Source of the DNA: JBBRHQ01 sp963720735 | Lineage (GTDB): Bacteria; Actinomycetota; Thermoleophilia; Solirubrobacterales; 70-9 | Assembly (NCBI GenBank): GCA_963720735.1 | Contig: CAVRGL010000004.1 | Span: forward strand, 1-64,000 | DNA: 64,000 bases | Direction: 5' to 3' | Shown: positions 56,507 through 64,000 of the stretch, one piece after another | How the letters are laid out: each line of letters begins with the position of its first letter | Position numbering within the stretch: position 1 is the first letter of the stretch | The notes under the pieces: generated by a model | Told to the model about the DNA's origin: nothing | Database searches by the model: none | The model's input: only the letters and a program-made list of their open reading frames with translations | Translations under genes and position numbers: made by a program

Positions 56507-58546
56507 TCAGCCGAGCGCCGGCTGCCGTGAGCGCAGCTCGGCGAGGACCCGCTCGGCGACGGCTTCGCCGGTCAACCCGACCTCCTCGCGCAGCAGGGCG
56601 GGCTTGCCGTGGGTGACGTAGCGGTCGGGAAGGCCGATCCGCGCCACCCTTGCCCGCGAGCCCGGGGCGCCAATGGCGTCTTCGAGCTGCTCGAGCACGG
56701 CGGAGCCGAAACCGCCAGGCAGCACGTTCTCCTCGACCGTCACCAGCAGCTCGTGCTCTCGGGCGAGCCGGTGGACCAGCTCGGTGTCGAGCGGCTTGGC
56801 GAAGCGGGCGTCGGCCACGGTGACCGCGAGGTCCGCTTCGCCGAGGATCCGGGCGGCCTCCAGAGCCACCTGGACCCCGTAGCCATAGCCGAGAAGGGCG
56901 ACGCGCTCACCCTCGGTCAGCAGCTCGCCGGTGCCGATCGGCAGCGCCTCGCCCTGGTCCGGGAGCGCGGCGCCCTCGGCGGCTCCGCGCGGATAGCGGA
57001 GCGCCGCCGGCCCCGGATGGGCGATCGCCGTCCTCAGCATGTGGACGAGCATCGCCTCGTCCCGCGGAGCCATCAGCACGACGTTGGGGATAGGCCGGAA
57101 GTAGGAAACGTCGAAAGCGCCGTGGTGGGTCGGGCCGTCGTCGCCGACCAGCCCGGCACGGTCCATCGCGAAGGTGACGTCGAGGCTCTGCAGGGCGACG
57201 TCGTGGATGATCTGGTCATATGCGCGCTGCAAGAAGGTCGAGTAGATCGCGCAGACCGGCTTGGCGCCCTGCAGCGCCAGCCCCGCGGCCAGCAGCACCG
57301 CGTTCTGCTCCGCGATCCCGACGTCGTAGTACTGCTCGGGGACCTCGTCGGCGAGCTTCTGCAGGCCGGTCCCCCCCGCCATCGCCGCCGTTATCCCGAT
57401 CACCTTCGGATCGCGCTTGGCCTCGGACACGATCGCCTCGGCGAAGACCTGCGTGTATTGCGGCGGGGCGCTGGGCGGCGCCGGCTTCTCGAGCCTCTCC
57501 GGCGCGATCGACTCCGGCGAATCTGACTCCTTCACGGCGACCGTCTTCGGGCTCGGTGCGGGAGCGCCATCGACGATGCTCTTCGGCTTCGCCGCGTGCC
57601 ATTTCTCCATACCCTCCAGACCGCCCTCCTCCGCGGCAGCGAAGCCCTTCCCCTTGACCGTCTGGATGTGGACGACCACCGGGCGGTCGGCCTCGAACGC
57701 CTCGCGCAGCGCCTCCCGCAGGTCGGCGACGTCGTGTCCGTCGATCACCCCGACGTAGGCGAGGTCGAGCTCCTCGAACAGCAGCCCCGGGGCCCAGTAG
57801 GCCTTGATCGCCGACTTGATCTCCGGGCCGAGCCGCTCGATCCTCTTGCCGAGGCCCAGGGGAAGCTTGGTCAGCCGGTCCTCGACTCCCTCGCGGGCGT
57901 GGTAGAGGCGGGGGTTGAGCCTCACCCGGTTGAAGTAGCGCGAGAGGGCGCCGACGTTCGGCGAGATCGACATCCCGTTGTCGTTGAGGACGATCACGAT
58001 CGGGGTCTGCAGGCCGCCGGCGGCGTGCAGCGCCTCGTAGGCGACCCCCCCGGTCATGGCGCCGTCGCCGATCACCGCGACGACCTTGCCGTCTTCGCCG
58101 ATCCCCTTGCGCATCGCCTCCTTGAGGCCGACCGCATAGCCGATCGAGGTCGAGGCGTGGCCGGCGCCCATGATGTCGTGCTCGGACTCGTAGATCGAGC
58201 AGAACGGCGCCAGCCCCTCGTACTGGCGGATCGTCGAGAGCCGGTCGCGACGGCCGGTGAGGATCTTGTGCGGGTAGGCCTGGTGGCCGACGTCCCAGAG
58301 GATCTTGTCGCGGGGAGAGTCGAGCATGCTGTGCAGCGCTACGGAGAGCTCGCAGGTGCCGAGGTTGGCGCCGAAGTGCCCGCCGATCTCGCCGATCGTG
58401 TCGATGATGTAGGTCCGCATCTCCTGCGCGACCTGCTGTAGCTGCGCGTCGTCGAGCCCGTGCAGATCATCGGGAGAGTCGATCCGCGGCAGGAACTCGC
58501 CTGCGGCTCGCTGCCGCGGCTGGCCGTTTGCCTTCTCTTCGCTCAT
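56507..58546 (-). CDS. dxs: 1-deoxy-D-xylulose-5-phosphate synthase
   Basis: 679 residues. TPP domain: LGTCELSVALHSMLDSPRDK, WDVGHQAYPHKILTGRRD, VIGDGAMTGGVAYEALHAAG (GDG...), NDNGMSISPNVGALS; transketolase core with DRAGLVGDDGPTHHGAFDVS; C-terminal lobe with LPGGFGSAVLEQLED. About 40 residues between domains (around 330-375) are Pro/Ala/Lys-rich and longer than usual. First step of the MEP isoprenoid pathway. Start overlaps the prenyl synthase stop (ATGA). Confidence 0.97.
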   Translation of the reverse strand: MSEEKANGQPRQRAAGEFLPRIDSPDDLHGLDDAQLQQVAQEMRTYIIDTIGEIGGHFGANLGTCELSVALHSMLDSPRDKILWDVGHQAYPHKILTGRRDRLSTIRQYEGLAPFCSIYESEHDIMGAGHASTSIGYAVGLKEAMRKGIGEDGKVVAVIGDGAMTGGVAYEALHAAGGLQTPIVIVLNDNGMSISPNVGALSRYFNRVRLNPRLYHAREGVEDRLTKLPLGLGKRIERLGPEIKSAIKAYWAPGLLFEELDLAYVGVIDGHDVADLREALREAFEADRPVVVHIQTVKGKGFAAAEEGGLEGMEKWHAAKPKSIVDGAPAPSPKTVAVKESDSPESIAPERLEKPAPPSAPPQYTQVFAEAIVSEAKRDPKVIGITAAMAGGTGLQKLADEVPEQYYDVGIAEQNAVLLAAGLALQGAKPVCAIYSTFLQRAYDQIIHDVALQSLDVTFAMDRAGLVGDDGPTHHGAFDVSYFRPIPNVVLMAPRDEAMLVHMLRTAIAHPGPAALRYPRGAAEGAALPDQGEALPIGTGELLTEGERVALLGYGYGVQVALEAARILGEADLAVTVADARFAKPLDTELVHRLAREHELLVTVEENVLPGGFGSAVLEQLEDAIGAPGSRARVARIGLPDRYVTHGKPALLREEVGLTGEAVAERVLAELRSRQPALG

Positions 58547-59406
58547 TCGTGCCTCGTGAAAATGTAGTCGGCGATACGCCTCAGGTCCTCGGTCTCTCCG
58601 TTGGCCTCGGCGAGCGCCTCGCGGGCCGCGGTGTGCGATTCGGCGGCCAGCTCGCGGGCGCGCTCGAGGCCGTAGAGACTGACGTAGGTGAGCTTCCCGT
58701 GCTTCTCATCGCTGCCGTGGGGCTTTCCCAGCTCTTCCTCGCTTCCCGTCACGTCGAGGATGTCGTCGACTATCTGGAAGAGCACACCGACCTCGTCGGC
58801 GAAGCGCCGGTATGGGATTGTCTCACGTTCGGGGATTCCCTCCATCACCAGTACGACGCCGACGCTGGCGGCGATCAGCCTTCCCGTCTTCAGCACGTGA
58901 AGCGCACGCAGCTCCTCCGGCTGGAGCTCGTCCTGGGTGACGTCGACGTACTGGCCGCCGACCATCCCGTCGATCCCGGTCGCCGCGGAGAGCTCTCGCA
59001 GCGCCGCAAGGACCCGCTCCGGCTCGCCCGGCTGCGCGCAAAAGAGACGGATCGCCTCGGCGAACAGCCCGTCGCCCGAGAGGATCGCGATGTCCTCGCC
59101 GAACTTGACGTGGGCCGTGGGGCGACCGCGACGCAGCTCATCGTCGTCCATCGCCGGGAGGTCGTCATGGATCAGTGAGTAGGTGTGGATCAGCTCGACC
59201 GCGCAGGCCGCCGGCAGGTAGCGCTCCGGGTCGGCCCCGAGCGCCCGGGCGCTCGCCAGGGCCAGCACCGGGCGGATCCGCTTGCCACCGGCGAGCAGCG
59301 AGTAGCGCATCGCCTGCTCGAGGCCCGCGGTCGAGTCATGGGAGGAGAAGCTGAGCTCGGCGAGCCGTGAGTCAACCAGCTCGCGCAGGTCATCGGGATA
59401 ACTCAC
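58543..59406 (-). CDS. Polyprenyl (farnesyl/geranylgeranyl) diphosphate synthase
   Basis: 287 residues. First Asp-rich motif in YSLIHDDLPAMDDDELRRGR, second in LFQIVDDILDVTG; YSLLAGGKRIRPVLALASAR for the isopentenyl site, and GDGLFAEAIRLF. IspA-type short-chain enzyme giving C15 or C20 product; chain length cannot be set from sequence alone. Overlaps xseB and dxs by four bases, as in the E. coli xseB-ispA-dxs operon. Confidence 0.93.
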   Translation of the reverse strand: MSYPDDLRELVDSRLAELSFSSHDSTAGLEQAMRYSLLAGGKRIRPVLALASARALGADPERYLPAACAVELIHTYSLIHDDLPAMDDDELRRGRPTAHVKFGEDIAILSGDGLFAEAIRLFCAQPGEPERVLAALRELSAATGIDGMVGGQYVDVTQDELQPEELRALHVLKTGRLIAASVGVVLVMEGIPERETIPYRRFADEVGVLFQIVDDILDVTGSEEELGKPHGSDEKHGKLTYVSLYGLERARELAAESHTAAREALAEANGETEDLRRIADYIFTRHE

Positions 59407-59582
59407 CCAGCGTCGGCCCCGCGCATCAGCCGGTTCGTCTCCTCGACGGCCTCGGAGGCGAGCTCGGCAGCCTCGCGGCTGAGCTCGGCGGCACGCTGGT
59501 CGTCGGCCCCCTCCTCCCCTAGCGCCTCCCTTATCTGCTCGAGCCGGGAGGCGATCTCCCGCAGGCGGTCGGTCTCAGCCAC
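59403..59582 (-). CDS. xseB: Exodeoxyribonuclease VII small subunit
   Basis: 59 residues from GTG 59582, overlapping nusB by eight bases: VAETDRLREIASRLEQIREA, a charged helical hairpin with RAAELSREAAELASEAVEET and a short tail. Short for XseB (usually 65-80) but position and helix pattern fit. It would partner XseA, which is not in the window. Confidence 0.75.
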   Translation of the reverse strand: MAETDRLREIASRLEQIREALGEEGADDQRAAELSREAAELASEAVEETNRLMRGADAG

Positions 59583-59997
59583 CTTCGACCGCCCCGTCGC
59601 GCTCGCCGGCGACGCTGCCGGCAGCGTCCTGCGTCGCCCTGACCGCGGCGCCGAGGACGCCGTTGACGAAGGCGGGGGCATCGGCGCCGCAGTAGCGCTT
59701 CGCCAGCTCGATCGCCTCGTCGATCGCAACCTCGGTGGGGACGTCGTCGCGCTGACCGATCTCATACAGCGCCACCCGCATGATGTTGCGCTCCAGCGGC
59801 GCGATCCGCCCCAGATCCCAGCCGCGGGCATGGCCGGCGATCTCAGCGTCGAGCCGGTCACGCTCGGCCTCGACACCCTCGGCCAGCTCGCGGGTGAACG
59901 GCCGAGCCGTGCCGATCAGCTCGGCGATCGGACGCCCGGTGACGTCCCGTTGGTAGCAGGCGAAGACCGCGTCGCGGCGCTGGTCTGAGCGGCGCAT
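59575..59997 (-). CDS. nusB: Transcription antitermination protein NusB
   Basis: 140 residues from ATG 59997: MRRSDQRRDAVFACYQRDVT, VEAERDRLDAEIAGHARGWD, RIAPLERNIMRVALYEIGQR, VPTEVAIDEAIELAKRYCGA, APAFVNGVLGAAVR. All-helical; binds boxA RNA with NusE (S10). The 49-residue upstream extension overlaps efp and is rejected. Confidence 0.95.
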   Translation of the reverse strand: MRRSDQRRDAVFACYQRDVTGRPIAELIGTARPFTRELAEGVEAERDRLDAEIAGHARGWDLGRIAPLERNIMRVALYEIGQRDDVPTEVAIDEAIELAKRYCGADAPAFVNGVLGAAVRATQDAAGSVAGERDGAVEGG

Positions 59998-60007
59998 GAG
60001 CGGAAGA

Positions 60008-60568
60008 TTACGCGCGCGAGACGTACTCGCCGCTGCGGGTGTCGACCCGAACGCTCTCGCCCTCTTCAATGAACAGCGGAACCTGGACGACGACGCCCGA
60101 CTCCAGGGTCGCAGGCTTGGTGCCGCCGCCCGACGCCGTGTCACCCTTGACTCCCGGCTCGGTCGTGGACACCATCATGTCGACGGCGCTCGCCACCTGC
60201 ACGTCGCTGGGCCGCTCATCGACGAAGAGGACATCGACCTCGTCGTTGGGGAGGACCCAGCGCATCGCCTCGGCGGCGAGATCGCGGGGGATCTCGATCT
60301 GCTCGTAGTCGCGGCTGTCCATGAACACCGCCGCCTCACCCGAGTCGTAGAGGTATTGCATCTTGCGCGACTCGGTCCGCACCGGCCGGAACTTCTCGCC
60401 GGCCCGAAACGTCTTGTCGATCACCGAGCCGTCGGCGATCCTGCGCAGCTTGGTGCGCACAAATGCCCCTCCCTTGCCGGGCTTGACGTGCTGGAACTCG
60501 AGGATCCGGTAGATCGTCCCCTCGATCTCGACGTGACTGCCGTTCTTGAACTGGTTGGTGGAGATCAC
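60008..60568 (-). CDS. efp: Elongation factor P
   Basis: 186 residues, three barrel domains: MISTNQFKNGSHVEIEGTIY, loop HVKPGKGGAFVRTKLRRIAD with the usually modified Lys, DSRDYEQIEIPRDLAAEAM, VVQVPLFIEEGESVRVDTRS. Relieves ribosome stalling at polyproline. First of the leftward efp-nusB-xseB-prenyl synthase-dxs unit. Confidence 0.96.
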   Translation of the reverse strand: MISTNQFKNGSHVEIEGTIYRILEFQHVKPGKGGAFVRTKLRRIADGSVIDKTFRAGEKFRPVRTESRKMQYLYDSGEAAVFMDSRDYEQIEIPRDLAAEAMRWVLPNDEVDVLFVDERPSDVQVASAVDMMVSTTEPGVKGDTASGGGTKPATLESGVVVQVPLFIEEGESVRVDTRSGEYVSRA

Positions 60569-60614
60569 GGCGGCGAAGGGTAGCGGCGGGACGTGCCGCC
60601 ACGAGCGGGACGGC

Positions 60615-60649
60615 GATGGTGGGCCGGGCAGACCCCCCGGCCCACCATC
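60615..60649 (-). terminator. Long perfect hairpin
   Basis: GATGGTGGGCCGGG and CCCGGCCCACCATC pair over 14 bp around a 7-base loop. It lies just past the stop of the leftward gene at 60661 and upstream of efp. It probably ends that small transcript; there is no clear T-run on the exit side. Confidence 0.6.
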
Positions 60650-60660
60650 CGGCGCCTACC

Positions 60661-60945
60661 TCAGTGCCCGTTGCTGGTCACCTGGAAGCAGGCAACGTCG
60701 TACTGCGCTACGGCGTGGGGGTTGCCGTTTGCCGCCGAGGGCGTCCCGGGGCTGCCGGCGTAATGGGCCTCCGCGTTCGCGAACCCGCCCGTCCCGAACC
60801 CCGCGGGTTGGCTGGTCGCTCCCGCAGAGCCGCATTCGGCACCAGGCTGGCCGGTGCCGCTGGGGTTGCGAGCCGCGCTTGCCCCGGACGCACCAAGACC
60901 GGCAATGGCGACGGCGACGATCGCCGCGACAGTCAATCTGCGCAT
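60661..60945 (-). CDS. Small secreted hypothetical protein
   Basis: 94 residues from ATG 60945 with GAGG upstream: signal MRRLTVAAIVAVAIAGLGAS, cleavage near ASAARNP, then a Gly/Ser/Ala-rich mature part with SGTGQPGAECGSAGA, ANAEAHYAGSPGTPSAANGN and QYDVACFQVT. Two Cys may pair. The longer ORF adds an unlikely Arg-rich N-terminus. I recognise the NPHAVAQYDVACFQ-type ending as recurring in Thermoleophilia, without a function. Confidence 0.7.
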   Translation of the reverse strand: MRRLTVAAIVAVAIAGLGASGASAARNPSGTGQPGAECGSAGATSQPAGFGTGGFANAEAHYAGSPGTPSAANGNPHAVAQYDVACFQVTSNGH

Positions 60946-61089
60946 CAGACCTCGCTTTCTGGGCCGCCTCTGCGACCCAATCGAACTTGCGCCGGCCTCG
61001 ATGGCACTGCGGCACGGCCGCACGCCAACGGCCGACATTGGGAGGCTTACGGATCACCCCGCCGGTCGGTTCAGCGCTTAGGGGAATCT

Positions 61090-63161
61090 TTAGTCGTTGA
61101 GGAAGAGGGTGACGCGCTTGGTCACAATCCTCGCCGCCCCGTAGTCGGGGACGAACCTGATCTGCGCCTTGACCTTGACCTGCCCTTTCCTCCTCAGGGC
61201 GCGAAGGGCATTGCCCCTGGCATGCAGCGGTAGGGTGACCAATCCGCTACCTGTCGCCCGGCGCCTCCCTGCCCTCAGTCCCTTACCGCTGAGGAAGAGA
61301 CGGCCGGCAGCCTTCACCTTGACCGTGAGCGAGCCGGTCCCTTTGTGGCGGTTCAGTTTCAGCCTCCCGAAGGTGACCTTGTTGGAAGGGCTTGCGCGGA
61401 TGAACCAGATCGGGCTCGAGTAGTCCTCGATCCGGTTGGCCGTCGAATCCTCGCGGACGATCTCGAGCGAGTAGCGACCGCTGGCGCTCGCCTCAAAGGT
61501 GTGCCTGAAGTCGTCGCCGACGACCGCCACGCTGGCGACCTCGCTTCCGTCACGCAGGAGCTTCATCAAGTAGGACCCGGGGCGAGCGGCGCCCGGGCCC
61601 CCGCCGGTGACCCGGGCCTTGAAGCTCGCGACCGGCCCGCGCAGAGAGTCGCCGAAGATCGCATCGCGGGCTCCGGGGGAGCTCCCGGTCATCCAGATCG
61701 CGGGGCCGTCACTCCCGTAGAGCCTCACATAGGTGTGGTCGGCTTTGACTCCGGCGACGATCGCCGCCCGCGAGAGCTCGGTCGCGCGGACGACGGTCGC
61801 CGCCCGGCCGATCGGGCTGCCGAGGATCCCGTCGGCCGTGCCTCCCTGGTGGGAGTCGCTGGAGCCGACCGCGGCTACGTGCCTGCCGCTGGCCAACAGG
61901 TTCTCGTAGAAGGCGATCGCCGGCGCCGTGAATGGGTTGACCGGCGGGTTGGGAGTGCCGGTGTTGAGGTCCGCCGGGCCGTTCTGGATCTCGACCGCGT
62001 CCACCTTCGAGTAGTCGGTCTCGGCGTCGCTCCAGTCCCAGGGGCAGCCCCGGCAGACCGAGCCGCCGGGAACCGTTGGGTGGTTGATCTGGGTCCAGCC
62101 ACCCGCCGCCTGGATCGGGCCGAACTGGCTCGCGGGGAACACCGGGTCCTGGGTCTTGGTCAGCGATGAGTCGGAGTCGTCGAATAGGTAGACCGTTCCC
62201 CCTCGAAAGTCGGCGAAATCGGTCGAGCCCTGGTTGTTGTAGTGGCCCTTGTAGGTCGTGACCTCGGTCCCGGGGATGATCAGCTTGCCCGGGTAGTCGG
62301 GCTGGTGGCGGCCGATCTCCCCGTTGTGGGCGACGTTGTTGTTGTGGTCGACCAGGGTCATGAAGTCGAGCCCCGCCCCGCCCTGGCTGATCGGCGCAAA
62401 TCCGTAATCGAAGGTCTGCTTCATGGTCGCGTTGCCCGGCTCTTCCTCGCCGTGGGCGTGAAGGTCCCCGACGTACCAGCCCGGCTGATCCGAGGCCGGC
62501 GTCGGGTCGTAGGGGACCGGGGCGTAGGGGTGGTTCGACCAGGAGGCATCGGAGCTCGTCTCGACGCGAACCCGCCAGGCGATGCCGTCGGGATCGCCTG
62601 GCGGGGGAGCTATCGCCGCCAGACCCAGCTCGACCGCCCACCTCCCGGCCGGGATCGGCCCCGGCTCGTAGGCGCGCGTCGTGTAGCCCGAGACGTACGC
62701 CTTCTTGTCCGCCAGGTAGGTGCTGTCCGGCGAGAACCCGTTCTCGGAGATCGCCAGGTCCTTGACGGCGCTGCCGCTCCAGCCACGCCGCTCGTTGGTG
62801 CCCCACACGGTGTCGCCGGATTTCAGCGGCTCATAGACGCCCATGTCGAGGGTGTTGTTCGACCCTCCGCCCGCGGGCGGGTTGTCGTAGCAGTAGCGGA
62901 CCCGGATCGCGGTGGTGCCGTCGAAGGCACGTCGAATGGGATCTGGACGAAACTCCCCTGCAAGCGCGGAATCGAAACTGCCGCTGAACTCCTTCGCGAG
63001 CTCGAGAATGTCGGGTCGGCCGAGCCCGGGATCGAGCAGTCTGCGGATGCCCCCGCCGGGGCGCCGAACAGCACCATCCCGATCAGCGCCGACCCTGCAA
63101 CGCCTTTCACCACCCTGCGCACCCAGCCAAGGTACCCGTTCCGGGCGCGCCGTGCTGACAT
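61090..63161 (-). pseudogene. Secreted CehA/McbA-like (PHP-fold) metallohydrolase, N-terminus frameshifted
   Basis: ATG 63161: MSARRARNGYLGWVRRVVKG and a signal GSALIGMVLFGAPAGASADC. The frame then changes about three times between 62930 and 63050 (near PDILELAKEFSG, near FVQIPFDVP, and before FDGTTAIRVRYCYD). From there one frame runs to the end. Domain: GWYVGDLHAHGEEE (first metal His pair), DFMTLVDHNNN, LIIPGTEVTTYKGHYN, VGSSDSHQGG. The C-terminal ~200 residues form beta domains. Relatives act on carbamates or phosphoesters, often as cell-surface phosphodiesterases. Confidence 0.75.
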
Positions 63162-63164
63162 ACT
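63159..63164 (+). promoter_or_regulatory. CATACT box, 8 nt before GTG
   Basis: CATACTGCCCGACC leads into the GTG at 63173. The divergent start codon of the PHP-like gene overlaps this box on the other strand. Confidence 0.4.
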
Positions 63165-63172
63165 GCCCGACC

Positions 63173-64000
63173 GTGAGCGAGACCCCTTCCCTGCTCGACG
63201 CCCTGCTCCGCGCACCAGGGCCCTCCGGATACGAGGGCCCGGCGGCGGCCGTATGGAGGGAGGCGGCCTCCTTCGCGGAGCTGAGCACGGACGGGATCGG
63301 CTCCTCGATCGCCCGGATCGGCGACGAGGGCGCCGAGCCGCTGCTGGCTGTCGTCGGTCACATCGACGAGATCGGGCTGGTGGTCACCCACATCGACGAC
63401 AAGGGGTTCGCATACTTCGCCCCGATCGGCGGCTGGGATCCGCAGATCCTTGTCGGGCAGCGGGTCAGGGTCGAGGGGCGCGGGGGCCCCGTGAACGGTG
63501 TGGTCGGGCGCAAGCCGATCCACCTGCTGAAGGAGGAGCAGCGCAAGAAGGTTGTCGAGCTGCGCGAGCTGCACATCGACATCGGCGCCGAGGACGGCGA
63601 CGCCGCCGCGGAGCTGATCGGGGTCGGCGACCCGGTGGTGGTCGACTCGGACCCGGTGCGGGTCGCGGGAAGCCGGCTCGTCTCACGCTCGATGGACAAC
63701 CGGATCGGCGCCTACGTGGCGCTGGAGGCGCTACGCCGCTGCCAGGACCGATCTTCTCTGAACGGCTCCTTCGCGGCGGTCGCAGCGGTCCAGGAGGAGA
63801 TCGGCCTGTTCGGCGCCCGCACGGCAGCATTCACGCTGCGGCCGGACGTCGCCGTCGCCGTCGACGTCACCCACGCCACCGATGCCCCCGGCATCGACGA
63901 GAAGGAGACCGGCCGGCACCCGCTCGGCTCCGGCCCGGTGATCGGGCGCGGCGCCACCCTCTCCCCGAAGGTCTTCGAGCTGCTGGTCGCCGCCGCCGAG
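63173..64000 (+). CDS. M42-family aminopeptidase (partial, runs off the window)
   Basis: 276 codons present from GTG: VSETPSLLDALLRAPGPSGY-EGP. Metal and catalytic residues in order: VVGHIDEIGLVVTHID (His, Asp), SMDNRIGAYVALEALR (Asp), AAVQEEIGLFGARTAAF (Glu-Glu), AVDVTHATDAPGI (Asp). The PDZ-like dodecamerisation insert (WDPQILVGQRVRVEGRGG, GVVGRKPIHLL) is complete. The final His lies beyond base 64000. Tetrahedral aminopeptidase of cytosolic peptide turnover. Confidence 0.93.
   Translation, partial: MSETPSLLDALLRAPGPSGYEGPAAAVWREAASFAELSTDGIGSSIARIGDEGAEPLLAVVGHIDEIGLVVTHIDDKGFAYFAPIGGWDPQILVGQRVRVEGRGGPVNGVVGRKPIHLLKEEQRKKVVELRELHIDIGAEDGDAAAELIGVGDPVVVDSDPVRVAGSRLVSRSMDNRIGAYVALEALRRCQDRSSLNGSFAAVAAVQEEIGLFGARTAAFTLRPDVAVAVDVTHATDAPGIDEKETGRHPLGSGPVIGRGATLSPKVFELLVAAAE

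Overview
The window is a high-GC chromosome segment that looks like an uncultured soil actinobacterium of the class Thermoleophilia (Solirubrobacterales-like). The grounds are the many NTF2/SnoaL-like proteins beginning MSQENVE and ending AAGLSE, the secreted proteins of Thermoleophilia type, and an actinobacterial gene order tlyA-nadK-recN-steA-steB-pyrG-nudix-xerD that matches the Mycobacterium tuberculosis Rv1694-Rv1701 neighbourhood. This is inference from protein resemblance; no rRNA is present to confirm it.

Bases 1 to about 24,440 are an accessory island lying on the 3' side of an intact CAT-anticodon tRNA gene (24402-24475, minus strand). Three further copies of the 3' half of that tRNA lie inside it (5672, 16731, 17480), as expected when elements integrate repeatedly at one tRNA. 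The left part (1-8.6 kb) is a graveyard of NTF2-like cassettes, some intact and some broken, with an IS110-family remnant and a complete IS1182-like element. From 8.7 to 16.3 kb come a multicopper oxidase, a secreted nuclease-like protein, an MMPL exporter and an orphan glycine-betaine-type binding protein. A DUF4160/DUF2442 gene pair sits between two tRNA fragments. From 17,480 to 24,443 lies a compact element bounded by perfect 42-bp direct repeats. It encodes an integrase, an Xis-like protein, a Spo11/Topo VI-A-like protein, a possible small terminase and a lone HK97-type major capsid protein, but I see no portal, large terminase or tail gene.

Bases 24.5-64 kb are mostly core chromosome. 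24.7-31.6 kb holds an FAD oxidoreductase, a frameshifted esterase, an Hpt-domain protein with a thioredoxin-like lipoprotein, an SDR and a glycosyltransferase. A leftward replication/repair/metabolism run follows (recO-ppdK-dgt-dnaG), then mutM, and then the long leftward cluster tlyA-nadK-(MFS)-recN-steA-steB-GT4-pyrG-NTF2-peptidase-DUF3866-nudix-xerD. The right end carries efp-nusB-xseB-polyprenyl synthase-dxs, a tightly overlapping operon joining translation and RNA factors to isoprenoid synthesis, then secreted proteins and the start of an M42 aminopeptidase that runs off the edge.

Many genes, including core ones, are broken only by single-base frameshifts, several at homopolymers. Assembly indels are therefore a serious alternative to real pseudogenes outside the island. 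Many intergenic starts have a TANNNT or GATACT hexamer 6-9 nt before the start codon, which fits leaderless transcription.
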